NCBI GenBank assembly: GCA_964597035.1
Contig: CAZQWM010000007.1
Coordinates: 26,340 to 90,339 of the forward strand
DNA length: 64,000 bases
Source: Fen-1362 sp964597035
GTDB lineage: Bacteria; Planctomycetota; Phycisphaerae; Sedimentisphaerales; Anaerobacaceae
Direction of reading: 5' to 3'
This document shows positions 1 to 7,699 of the stretch, piece after piece. The notes under the pieces were generated by a model. It had not been told where the DNA came from and searched no databases. It saw only the letters and a program-made list of their open reading frames with translations. Positions within the stretch are counted from its first letter, which is position 1. Each line of letters starts with the position of its first letter. The translations under genes and the position numbers were made by a program.

Positions 1-1
1 G

Positions 2-355
2 CTCGACAAGGTCGAAAGCAAGAGCTTTAAGAAAGACACGCCGTATTTCGAAATCGGCGATACCGTAGAAGTTGCCTGCAGGATAAAAGAGGGCGACAAG
101 GAGCGGATTCAGGTGTTTTCGGGCACGGTAATCGCGCGGAAGGGTCGGGGTATCAATTCGACCTTCACGGTGCGCAGGATAGTGGCAGGGGAAGGAGTCG
201 AGCGGGTATTCCCGGTGCACTCACCCAATATCACCGACATCAAGGCAACAAGAAGCGGCAAGACGAGAAGAGCCAAGCTGTATTATCTGCGCGAACGGAC
301 GGGCAAGGCAACGAAGCTGGCACAAGAACACTCGGAACATACCGTCGCCCGCTAA
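2..355 (+). CDS. rplS: 50S ribosomal protein L19 (5' end missing)
   Basis: C-terminal 117 residues of L19, a large-subunit protein at the 30S-50S interface. The frame is open from base 2, so the true start lies before the window; the GTG at 113 is internal and should not be used. Visible family features are the GDTVEV segment, EGDKERIQVFSGTVIARKG, the GVERVFPVHSPNI block and the RRAKLYYLRERTGKA C-terminus. A short acidic/His tail follows and the gene stops at TAA. The UPF0102 gene starts 18 bases downstream, in keeping with the common rplS-yraN neighbourhood. Identification is secure; only the N-terminus is unseen. Confidence 0.95.
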   Translation, partial: LDKVESKSFKKDTPYFEIGDTVEVACRIKEGDKERIQVFSGTVIARKGRGINSTFTVRRIVAGEGVERVFPVHSPNITDIKATRSGKTRRAKLYYLRERTGKATKLAQEHSEHTVAR

Positions 356-373
356 TATGGGACGCGTGCAAAG

Positions 374-769
374 TTGTGGCTGTTGTTAAACAGAGGCAGG
401 ATAGTCAGAGACAGAAAACTGCTGGGCAGATGGGGGGAACAGCGGAGCGAAAGGTTTCTTAAGAGAAAAGGACTAAAAGTCCTTACACGCAATTATTCCT
501 GCAGGGCGGGGGAAATCGACCTTATAATGGTGGATAGCGACAGGTCGATTGTCTTTGTCGAGGTCAAGACAAGGACCGATGAGGAGTTCGCGCCGACGGA
601 ATCAGTGATAACAACACCGAAGATGGACAAGATGTCAAAAACCGCCCGCTATTTTCTTTCGGCGTATGAGATAGAGAATCGGCCATATCGATTCGATATT
701 GTTACAGTTACGCTCGGCAAACGCGGGCCGGCGGATATTCGCCACTACAAAAACGCATTCTTAAGATGA
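374..769 (+). CDS. UPF0102 (YraN-like) putative nuclease
   Basis: A 131-residue member of the UPF0102 family, which has a restriction-endonuclease-like fold; its physiological role is not firmly established. Visible motifs are GRWGEQRSERFLKRKG, RAGEIDLIMVD and VFVEVKTR, i.e. the E...D...ExK pattern expected of the nuclease core. The start given is TTG at 374; a second in-frame TTG lies at 383 and the ribosome-binding site is weak, so the exact start is uncertain. The stop overlaps the next gene as ATGA at 766-769, which suggests translational coupling with the TatD-family gene. Family assignment is firm, function is not. Confidence 0.85.
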   Translation: MWLLLNRGRIVRDRKLLGRWGEQRSERFLKRKGLKVLTRNYSCRAGEIDLIMVDSDRSIVFVEVKTRTDEEFAPTESVITTPKMDKMSKTARYFLSAYEIENRPYRFDIVTVTLGKRGPADIRHYKNAFLR

Positions 770-1554
770 CGCTTATGAACCTGATTGATACGCATTGTCA
801 TTTGACGTTTGAACAATTCAGCAATATCGACGCCGTCATACAGCGCAGCAGGGATGCAGGTGTAACAGGCTGGATAACGGTAGGGACGGACCTGGTCGAC
901 AGCCGAAAGGCGGTGGAATTAGCGAAAAGGTTCGAGAATATGTTTGCTGCGGTGGCGATTCATCCACACGAGGCCAAAACCGCGGACGAGGCAGCACTTA
1001 CAGAACTGAAGGAGCTTGCAAAAGACAAAAAAGTTGTCGCCATCGGAGAGACGGGGCTGGATTACCATTACGATTTCTCGACGCCGCAACAGCAGCGGGA
1101 TTGCTTTGTGAGACATCTGGAAATTGCGGCGGAGCTGAATCTGCCTGTAATAATTCATTCAAGGGAAGCGTTTGATGAAACATTAGGCGTTTTAGAAAAG
1201 GCCGGTTCAGCGGTGAGTAGAATCGTTTTTCACTGCTTTTCCGGCTCGGCAGAGCAGGCGAAGACGGCTATCGACAAAGGTTACTTCATATCCTTCACAG
1301 GCGTGGTCACTTTCAAAAATGCCGAGAAGACTCGCAAGGCGGCTGGGACCATCCCCATCGAACGGTTGATGGTTGAGACGGACAGCCCGTATATGTCGCC
1401 TGAGCCGATGCGAAAGCAAAAAGTCAACGAGCCAGCACTGCTTGTGCATACGGCTAATTTTTTGGCGGAGCTAAAAGGAATGGAGCCGGCTGAATTTATC
1501 GCGGCTGTCACAGCTACGACAAAACAATTCTTCAATCTGCCGAACACAACCTGA
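766..1554 (+). CDS. tatD: TatD family metal-dependent DNase
   Basis: A 262-residue TatD/YcfH-type hydrolase with a TIM-barrel metallohydrolase fold; family members are 3'-5' DNases or D-aminoacyl-tRNA-related enzymes depending on subgroup. Metal ligands are visible in order: HxH (H10, H12), E95 in the IGETGLDY block, H131 in the VIIHSRE block, H156 in FHCFSG and D206 in VETDSPYM. All are present, so an active enzyme is expected. The start at 766 overlaps the upstream stop; an ATG at 775 is an alternative that would remove three residues. Together with its two neighbours it forms a run of three predicted nucleases. Confidence 0.92.
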   Translation: MTLMNLIDTHCHLTFEQFSNIDAVIQRSRDAGVTGWITVGTDLVDSRKAVELAKRFENMFAAVAIHPHEAKTADEAALTELKELAKDKKVVAIGETGLDYHYDFSTPQQQRDCFVRHLEIAAELNLPVIIHSREAFDETLGVLEKAGSAVSRIVFHCFSGSAEQAKTAIDKGYFISFTGVVTFKNAEKTRKAAGTIPIERLMVETDSPYMSPEPMRKQKVNEPALLVHTANFLAELKGMEPAEFIAAVTATTKQFFNLPNTT

Positions 1555-1563
1555 AAATTGACT

Positions 1564-2241
1564 ATGAAGACCAGAAAGCTGCACAAGTGGGATTTGACCT
1601 ACAAAGAGGCGATACAGCTTCAGCGTCGGCTGGCCTGGCGAGCGCGGTTCAGACCGATAAAGAAGGAACCGAGACTTATTGCGGGGCTGGACTGTGCCTT
1701 CAGCAAAGACGGTAAAAAAATCTTTGCTGTGGTGGTAGTAATCAAGCTGAGCGATTTTGAAGTTATAGAGACAGTGACGGCAGCACGGAAGGTTTCTTTT
1801 CCATACGTGCCTGGCCTGCTGTCGTTTCGGGAGGCGCCGGTGTGCCTGGCGGCGATTGAAAAACTCAAAACCAGGCCCGATGTTTTTATAGTTGACGGGC
1901 AGGGAATCGCACATCCCCGGCGGTTCGGGCTGGCTTCGCATATAGGGGTGCTTATTGACAGGCCGACCGTGGGCTGCGCAAAAAGCCGGTTGACAGGCAG
2001 TTTCAAACAGCCCAGACAACGCAGGGGCAGCTTCAGTTTTCTGACCGACGGAGCCGAGGTGATTGGCGCGGTCGTGCGGACGCGAGCGAATGTAAAGCCG
2101 GTATTTGTATCGGTGGGTCACAAATGCACGATGGAGAACGCCAAGGATATAGTGCTTGCGTGTACGACGAAATACCGGCTTCCGGAGCCAACACGACTGG
2201 CGCACCAAACAGTTGGTCGAGCCAAGAACGGTATTTTATAA
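1564..2241 (+). CDS. nfi: Endonuclease V (deoxyinosine 3' endonuclease)
   Basis: Repairs deaminated adenine by cutting the second phosphodiester bond 3' to deoxyinosine. The 225-residue product has the full family signature: GLDCAF (catalytic D43), YVPGLLSFRE (E90), DGQGIAHPRRFGLASHIG (D111) and the GCAKSRL segment, then a late VSVGHK motif. A TTG two codons upstream (1558) is in frame, but the ATG at 1564 is the more likely start. It begins nine bases after the TatD-family stop, so the three nuclease genes are probably co-transcribed. Length is normal for the family. Confidence 0.95.
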   Translation: MKTRKLHKWDLTYKEAIQLQRRLAWRARFRPIKKEPRLIAGLDCAFSKDGKKIFAVVVVIKLSDFEVIETVTAARKVSFPYVPGLLSFREAPVCLAAIEKLKTRPDVFIVDGQGIAHPRRFGLASHIGVLIDRPTVGCAKSRLTGSFKQPRQRRGSFSFLTDGAEVIGAVVRTRANVKPVFVSVGHKCTMENAKDIVLACTTKYRLPEPTRLAHQTVGRAKNGIL

Positions 2242-2273
2242 AGAACTCTAACGAAGCAAATCAAAGACAAAAT

Positions 2274-3299
2274 ATGGTACCACAAAAGGGACAGGTCATT
2301 GAGCTTGTGACAAAGGCGCACTCGGAGAACAGAAGAATCGTCGCGCCGCTGGTTGGATTTCCTGGCTGCGATATAACGGGCTTTTCGATAAAGGTGGCAC
2401 AGCAGAACCACGGTGTGCATTTTGCCTGTATCAAGGCGCTGGTGGATTTATTGCAGCCGGACATTGCTTTTATGATGATGGATTTGTCGGTCGAGGCCAA
2501 CGCCCTGGGACTACCAGTAAGGTTTCCAATTGACGAGTCAAGCACGGTTGAGCGGCACCCGGTGGAGACACTGGATGACCTTCAGCGATACCGGAGAGTG
2601 AACATACTACAGGACTCACGGATTCAATCGTACATCAAGACGGTTGAGATGATGGCGATGGGTCTGCCGAAGGATGTCTTGAAGTGCGCTTACGTGATCG
2701 GGCCGCTGACACTGGCGGGACTTCTGTGCTCGGCGGAGCAGGTCGCGCTGGATTCTATTCTAAATCCACAGATTCTGCACGCTCTGTGCGAATTCGCGAC
2801 TGATATTATACAGGATTATGCGGGGGCACTGATAAATTCCGGCGCAGATTTGATATGTATAGTGGAGCCGACGGGAGCAATTCTGGGGCCGCAGCAGTTC
2901 CGTGATTTCAGCAGCTTCTACGTCAAACACATTATTGAGAGCTACAAGTACGCCAAGGTAGAGACGATTTATCACGTCTGCGGCAATACGATGCACCTGA
3001 TAAAAGAGATGGCCGAGTCAGGCGTTGCGGCCCTGAGTTTGGACTCCATTGAATTCAGAGTTGACCTTGCGCAGGCCGCTGAGAAGGTGCCGAAGGACGT
3101 GGCAGTTATAGGAAATATCAGTCCGACGAGAGTGCTCAAGGACGGCTCCGTTGAAACAGTGCGAGATGCCGTGACGATACTATTGAAGAGGATGAAGCCG
3201 TATAAAAATTTTATCCTCAGTACGGGCTGTGATGTTCCGCCCCAGACACCAATCGAAAATCTGACCGTCTTTATGCAGACCGCAAGGGAATTCAAATAG
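2274..3299 (+). CDS. UroD/MtaA-family methyltransferase (corrinoid-type)
   Basis: A 341-residue protein of the uroporphyrinogen decarboxylase superfamily, closer to the MtaA/CmuA methylcobamide:CoM methyltransferase branch than to HemE. The zinc-site motif HxCG is present (H234, C236), with the third ligand expected at C319 in STGCDVPPQTP; HemE lacks this arrangement. An upstream in-frame ATG at 2124 would overlap endonuclease V by 118 bases and is rejected: the conserved N-terminal IVAPLVGFPG block begins soon after the ATG at 2274. No corrinoid protein or reductive activase is seen nearby, so the methyl donor and acceptor cannot be stated. Confidence 0.82.
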   Translation: MVPQKGQVIELVTKAHSENRRIVAPLVGFPGCDITGFSIKVAQQNHGVHFACIKALVDLLQPDIAFMMMDLSVEANALGLPVRFPIDESSTVERHPVETLDDLQRYRRVNILQDSRIQSYIKTVEMMAMGLPKDVLKCAYVIGPLTLAGLLCSAEQVALDSILNPQILHALCEFATDIIQDYAGALINSGADLICIVEPTGAILGPQQFRDFSSFYVKHIIESYKYAKVETIYHVCGNTMHLIKEMAESGVAALSLDSIEFRVDLAQAAEKVPKDVAVIGNISPTRVLKDGSVETVRDAVTILLKRMKPYKNFILSTGCDVPPQTPIENLTVFMQTAREFK

Positions 3300-3304
3300 A
3301 GATA

Positions 3305-3811
3305 TCAGCTTCCGCGTGTGAGTTTTAGAATAAGCTCTCGCTGATCCGGGTATTCTTTGAGGAGGGGATTTCTGTCTGCAATTTCAAAGTCTTCGTCGTC
3401 GAAGCCGGGCGCCACGGTGCATCCGAGCAGAGCGAACTTGCCGCCGGGATTGATGAAGGCCCCCTGCCAGGTGCCTTTGGGGACGACGAGCTGGACTCTC
3501 TGGCCCTGCATTACGTCGGAGCCGAGAGTAAACAGGTCGCTGGTCCCGTCAGGGTGCAGTTGAAGCATTGTTACCGTGTCGCCGAGATAAAAATGGAACA
3601 TCTCATCGGTCTTCAGGCGATGCAGCAGTGAGAGAGTGTGGCTTGTGAGCAGATAAAGGATTGCGGAACCTAAATTGCGACTTGCGGAGTAACCGCCGGG
3701 CAGTGCGGTCTTCTTGATTTTCTCGGCGGCGCGATATGTTTCGATAAAGAAGCCGCCCTCTTTTCTCAACGGCTCCATATTAAACAGCTTTATGATTTGC
3801 TCGGCTGTCAT
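3305..3811 (-). CDS. Cupin DUF985 family protein
   Basis: A 168-residue single-domain cupin of the DUF985 (cupin_5) group. The family pattern is clear: KEGGFFIETYRA near the start, SAILYLLTSHTLSLLHRLKTDE, FHFYLGDTV and a late VVPKGTWQGAF, GCTVAPGFDDEDFE. Some relatives are linked to sugar-lactone or sugar-isomerase chemistry, but no substrate can be assigned. It converges with the methyltransferase gene (five bases between stops) and follows the cyclophilin gene in the same direction 37 bases away, so it may be the last gene of the long minus-strand run. Confidence 0.85.
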   Translation of the reverse strand: MTAEQIIKLFNMEPLRKEGGFFIETYRAAEKIKKTALPGGYSASRNLGSAILYLLTSHTLSLLHRLKTDEMFHFYLGDTVTMLQLHPDGTSDLFTLGSDVMQGQRVQLVVPKGTWQGAFINPGGKFALLGCTVAPGFDDEDFEIADRNPLLKEYPDQRELILKLTRGS

Positions 3812-3848
3812 TTGTTCGTATCACCAGCCAACCACAGGTAATTTGCCG

Positions 3849-4457
3849 CTATTTTCCCGAAGTCACCTTCGCCGATTTTATTATGACCGGCTCGACGGGG
3901 ACGTCCTGATGCGGGCCTTTGTTTGTGGTTTCTACACCGGCGACGGCGTCCACGACATCCATTCCATCGACGACCTTGCCGAAGACGGCATAGCCGGGAT
4001 TACGACCCTGGACGTAATCGAGGTATGCGTTATCGACCTGATTGATGAAGAACTGGCTTGTGGCGCTGTTGGGGTCGTTGGTCCTCGCCATTGAAAGCGT
4101 GCCGCGTTTGTTCTTCAGGCCGTTAGATGCCTCATTGACTATCGGCTCGTGAGGAGATTTTTGTTTCATATCAGCAGTGAAACCGCCGGTCTGAATCATA
4201 AAATCGGGAATGACTCTGTGGAATATCACGCCGTCGTAGAAGCCCTCTTCAACGTATCGAAGGAAATTGGCGGTCGTTACAGGTGCGGCCTGCTCATCCA
4301 GCTCGATTACGATATTACCTTTTGTGGTTTCCAGCGTTACCATTTTCCTCTCCTCTACAGTCTTTTCGTCCGGCTTATCGGCACAGCCGGCGAGTAATGC
4401 TGCACCGGCAAATACGGCCAGGACAATTGTGTTATTGAAAGATTTTCCGTCCGTCAT
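3849..4457 (-). CDS. Cyclophilin-type peptidyl-prolyl isomerase lipoprotein
   Basis: A 202-residue exported cyclophilin that speeds proline isomerisation during folding. The N-terminus has a hydrophobic signal ending in a lipobox (LLAGC, Cys about residue 25), so it is predicted to be lipid-anchored in the periplasm. The cyclophilin domain follows: VTLETTKGNIVIELDEQ, FHRVIPDFMIQTGG, GTLSMARTNDPNSATSQFFI and YAVFGKVVDGMDVVD are all recognisable, including the FHR and QFFI active-site segments. An AGAGG ribosome site lies six bases before the ATG. The location just below the Bam/Lpx block suits an envelope-folding role. Confidence 0.93.
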   Translation of the reverse strand: MTDGKSFNNTIVLAVFAGAALLAGCADKPDEKTVEERKMVTLETTKGNIVIELDEQAAPVTTANFLRYVEEGFYDGVIFHRVIPDFMIQTGGFTADMKQKSPHEPIVNEASNGLKNKRGTLSMARTNDPNSATSQFFINQVDNAYLDYVQGRNPGYAVFGKVVDGMDVVDAVAGVETTNKGPHQDVPVEPVIIKSAKVTSGK

Positions 4458-4524
4458 AATTTACCTCTTACTGACTGCCAATTAAATCCCAATAATATTT
4501 ATAAATCAATGACGAATTTCAATT

Positions 4525-5529
4525 CTATTCCCAACTGTGAGTGCGCATAGAGGCCAGTATGCTTTCGGCGCATTGCATTGCTGCGAGGCCTTCTTCGGCG
4601 CTGACCTCCGGCCTGAGGGATTTGTCGGCCACGGCCCGCAGGAAGGCCTCCTGCTCAAGGCGGAGCGGCTCGGCGTCGCTTACGTCGAGTTTTTCGACGT
4701 GCAACAGCTCACTCCATTTCTGCTTGAGCAAGGCGAATGCGCCCGCCTTTTTAAGCTCTCTTATTTTTTCTATGACGTTTATATTGGGGGCGGCCTTGAT
4801 AACAACACCGGTTTTTTTGAGATAATCGACGCTGAGATAGGCCTGTTTGCTGAAGACCCTGACCTTGCGCTCGGTTTTGAGGGCGAGTCGCGAGGCGGTG
4901 ATATTGGCTATGCAGCCGTTTTCGAATGTGATTCTGGCGTTGCAGATATCCTCATTGTCGTCGATTACACCGATGCCGACGGCTTCGACTTTGGCGACTT
5001 TGTCCGCTGCCAGAGATAAAATGATATCGATATCGTGAATCATAATATCGAGCACGACGCCGACATCGGTCGAGCGGAATGGATAGGGACTAATTCGCGT
5101 AGACTCGATAAACTTCGGCTCGATATTGAGGCGTTTTATCGCCTGTACGACAGGATTGCAGCGCTCGGAATGGCCCACGGCGACAAGACATTTCTTCTGC
5201 CTTGCCAGCTCGACAATCGCCCTTGCCTGGTCGGCATCGGAAGCGATGGGTTTTTCTATAAGGACGGGGATATCGGCTTCGATGAAAGTCCTTGCGAGTG
5301 CGTAGTGCTCGGTGGTTGGTGCGGCAATTGTGACGGCGTCAACTTTTCCTATGAGTTCCGCTGCGCTGGAGCTTGCTTCACAGCGGTGCTTTTTTGCGAG
5401 GCGTCTTGCCTTGTCGAGGTCGATATCGACCAGGGCCACGAGCTTGCTTTGAGGAAGCTGGGAATAGACCCTGGCGTGGATTTCACCCATTTTGCCGGCG
5501 CCTACAACAGCAGTGCGAAGTTTATCCAT
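4525..5529 (-). CDS. Gfo/Idh/MocA family NAD(P)-dependent dehydrogenase (lpxA-linked)
   Basis: A 334-residue sugar dehydrogenase of the Gfo/Idh/MocA family. The Rossmann motif VVGAGKMGEIHARV is at the N-terminus, the EKPIASD motif follows, and the MIHDIDIILSL segment carries the usual catalytic His-Asp region. The ATG at 5529 is chosen because an AGGAG site lies 11 bases before it; a GTG at 5562 overlaps the lpxA stop (GTGA) and is the alternative. It directly follows lpxA. In Acidithiobacillus and Leptospira an lpxA-linked member (GnnA) oxidises UDP-GlcNAc for 3-amino lipid A; that role is possible but the partner aminotransferase is not in this window. Confidence 0.88.
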   Translation of the reverse strand: MDKLRTAVVGAGKMGEIHARVYSQLPQSKLVALVDIDLDKARRLAKKHRCEASSSAAELIGKVDAVTIAAPTTEHYALARTFIEADIPVLIEKPIASDADQARAIVELARQKKCLVAVGHSERCNPVVQAIKRLNIEPKFIESTRISPYPFRSTDVGVVLDIMIHDIDIILSLAADKVAKVEAVGIGVIDDNEDICNARITFENGCIANITASRLALKTERKVRVFSKQAYLSVDYLKKTGVVIKAAPNINVIEKIRELKKAGAFALLKQKWSELLHVEKLDVSDAEPLRLEQEAFLRAVADKSLRPEVSAEEGLAAMQCAESILASMRTHSWE

Positions 5530-5558
5530 AAGAAAAAATGCTCCTGACCCCTTTTTTC

Positions 5559-6365
5559 TCACCTGAGAGTTTCGAGGTATCTGCCGAAGCGATGCTCGGC
5601 GCTTCTGATAATGACCTCGAGCATATCTCGGACATTCGAGTCGAGACCGTCTTCTTCGGCCATTTTCTTCGCCTCTTGCAACAATGGTTCGGTACTGTCG
5701 CGGTAGAGCCGTTTGTAGGCGTCTAAAATTGCCTGTTGCTTCTGTTCGTTTAGTCCCGCGCGTTGGAGGCCTCGTTTATTCACGCCGCGGACTTCGGGTG
5801 GATAGTGGCCGCTGACAATCAAAAATGGCGGGACATCCTTGTTGATGCCGGTCAATCCCGCGGCATAGCACCACCTGCCGACAGTAACAAACTGATGAAG
5901 GAGAACGACACCTGACAGCCAGACGCCGGTTTCTATTTTGCAGTGGCCGCTTATCTGGCAGAAGTTGCTGAGGACGGTTTTATCTTCAATAGTGCAATCA
6001 TGGCCGATGTGGACGCCAATCATAATTAGATTGTTATTGCCGATTTTTGTGAAGCCGTCGTGGTGCATACTCGGATGAATGGTGACCTGTTCGCGGATGA
6101 CGTTGTCGTCGCCGATTATAAGGCCGCCGAGTTTTGCGTCCGGGGCGAGGCTGAGTATCTGGGGCCAGCCGCCGATGACGCAGCTCGAGAAGAAATGATT
6201 GCGTTTTCCGATTTGGACGTTTTTTTCGATGACGACGTTGGCCTCAAGAACCGTCTCTTCGCCGATACTGGTGCCGCTTCCTATAAAACAGTTAGGGCCA
6301 ACCACGACACTATCCGCCAATTTGGCTCCTTCTTCGATAACCGCACTTGAATGAATCCGACCCAT
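5559..6365 (-). CDS. lpxA: UDP-N-acetylglucosamine O-acyltransferase LpxA
   Basis: First acyl transfer of lipid A synthesis, moving a 3-hydroxyacyl chain from ACP to UDP-GlcNAc (or a 3-amino analogue) in the cytoplasm. The 268-residue product shows hexapeptide left-handed beta-helix repeats throughout the first 190 residues and a helical C-terminus. The catalytic histidine is in the HIGHDC motif (H122, equivalent to E. coli H125), and HQFVTVG and GLTGINKDVPPF match the family. One difference from enterobacterial LpxA is REQVTIHPSM in place of REHVTIHRGT. It lies 23 bases below lpxC-fabZ, with an AGGAT site seven bases before ATG. Confidence 0.95.
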   Translation of the reverse strand: MGRIHSSAVIEEGAKLADSVVVGPNCFIGSGTSIGEETVLEANVVIEKNVQIGKRNHFFSSCVIGGWPQILSLAPDAKLGGLIIGDDNVIREQVTIHPSMHHDGFTKIGNNNLIMIGVHIGHDCTIEDKTVLSNFCQISGHCKIETGVWLSGVVLLHQFVTVGRWCYAAGLTGINKDVPPFLIVSGHYPPEVRGVNKRGLQRAGLNEQKQQAILDAYKRLYRDSTEPLLQEAKKMAEEDGLDSNVRDMLEVIIRSAEHRFGRYLETLR

Positions 6366-6388
6366 TCTGAATATCCTGCAAATGAATC

Positions 6389-7699
6389 CTATAACCTGTC
6401 GTTATCAACAAGCATAAATTTGATTTCGCATTCGGCGACGATATTCTCGGCAACCATCGCCTTACATTTGCACTGGGCGGCCCTAGGATGACTCTTTACG
6501 GTCTCTGCTGTGAGAATAAGCTGGTCTCCGGGGACAACTGCTTTTCGGAGCTTGACGCCGTCCATACTCAGGAGCACCGCGAGTTTCCCGGTGTGCTCGA
6601 GACGCTGGGCAAAGAGCAGGCCGGCAATCTGGGCCATTGCCTCGACAATCAAAACACCCGGCATAATCGGCGTGCCGGGGAAGTGCCCCTGAAAGAAATG
6701 CTCGTTGAAAGTTACGTTTTTTATTCCCTTTATGAAGCTGTCGCTTTCAAGCTCGATTACCTTGTCGACGAGCAGAAACGGATACCTGTGCGGTAGAATC
6801 CGGGCAATCTGACGGATATCGAGCAGGGCATCGGTTCCGAATTTGGCGGTGCGTTCCCGTCGCTCGGCGGCTTCGTAGAGTTTGTGGGCGAGCTGCTGGT
6901 TGAGAGAGTGGCCGCTTTTGTATGAGACGATTCTGCCCTTGACGGCCCGGCCGACCAGGGCGATATCGCCGATAAGGTCGACGATTTTGTGCCTGACGCA
7001 TTCGTTGGGGAACCTGTAGGAATTTTTGATGGGACCATCGGAATCAATGACGAGTATATCTCTGGGGGTAAGGTGCGTTCCCATTCCGCGCGCCTGGAAT
7101 TGTTTCGCCTCTGCTTCGAGCAGAAAGGTTCTGGCGCGGGCGAGATGTTTTTCGAAGGCATCCGGTGTGAGCCGACAACTAAAGATTTGCCTGCCGATTC
7201 CGGTGTGACCGCCGTAGTCGAGGTCGTAGGTGATATTGAGGACGTCGTCAGGATAGGCAAGTGCGTAAATTGAGGCGTCGCCTTCGGTGATGGTTATGGG
7301 TTCGGTGATAGTGAATTCACGCCGGGCAAGCTGCTGCTCGACAAGGCCGGCCTGACTGAGCGTTCTGAAATATTCACTGCTGCTGCAATCCGGCGCCGGC
7401 AGTTCAGGGCCATTGACTTCAACGGTGATATTGTCTATTTCGAGGGCATTGACCGCCGCCAGACAGTGCTCGACGGTTTCGATACTGACGGGGCCTTTTT
7501 TTAAGGTGGTGCGACGTGCCCGCTCAGCAACGTTGGGGGCAACGGCCTTTATGCGAACCGGCTCGGAGGTATCGGTGCGGACAAAGACCACACCCGTATC
7601 GGCTGAGGCGGGGCGAAAGACGACGGTTGCGTCCTTGCCGCCGAACAGCCCCCTGCCGCTAAGCTTTGCCGGATTTGCTATTGTCTTTTGAAGCTTCAA
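6389..7699 (-). CDS. lpxC: LpxC-FabZ fusion: UDP-3-O-acyl-GlcNAc deacetylase / 3-hydroxyacyl-ACP dehydratase
   Basis: A bifunctional 436-residue protein. Residues 1-280 are LpxC, the zinc deacetylase committing step of lipid A: E77/H78 in TVEHCLAA, H237 and D241 in VRHKIVDLIGD, and H264 in KSGHSLNQ are all intact. Residues 290-436 are FabZ, the fatty-acid dehydratase: ILPHRYPFLLVDKV, GHFPGTPIMPGV (H339) and VEAMAQ (E353). The frame is open to 7795, but LpxC homology begins at LQKTI, so the TTG at 7699, preceded by AAGGG, is preferred; it overlaps the lpxD end by 41 bases. The same fusion is known from Bacteroidetes and planctomycetes. Confidence 0.93.
   Translation of the reverse strand: MKLQKTIANPAKLSGRGLFGGKDATVVFRPASADTGVVFVRTDTSEPVRIKAVAPNVAERARRTTLKKGPVSIETVEHCLAAVNALEIDNITVEVNGPELPAPDCSSSEYFRTLSQAGLVEQQLARREFTITEPITITEGDASIYALAYPDDVLNITYDLDYGGHTGIGRQIFSCRLTPDAFEKHLARARTFLLEAEAKQFQARGMGTHLTPRDILVIDSDGPIKNSYRFPNECVRHKIVDLIGDIALVGRAVKGRIVSYKSGHSLNQQLAHKLYEAAERRERTAKFGTDALLDIRQIARILPHRYPFLLVDKVIELESDSFIKGIKNVTFNEHFFQGHFPGTPIMPGVLIVEAMAQIAGLLFAQRLEHTGKLAVLLSMDGVKLRKAVVPGDQLILTAETVKSHPRAAQCKCKAMVAENIVAECEIKFMLVDNDRL

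Noticed and set aside
113..355. Independent small gene starting at GTG 113
   Set aside because: It is the middle and end of L19, whose frame is open back to base 2 with clear L19 sequence.
1471..2208. Long minus-strand open frame opposite tatD and nfi (245 codons)
   Set aside because: It is antisense to two well-supported genes, has no recognisable domain, and its composition follows from the codons of the opposite strand.
2124..2273. Longer start for the UroD/MtaA-like gene
   Set aside because: It would overlap endonuclease V by 118 bases, and the extra residues do not resemble the family N-terminus.
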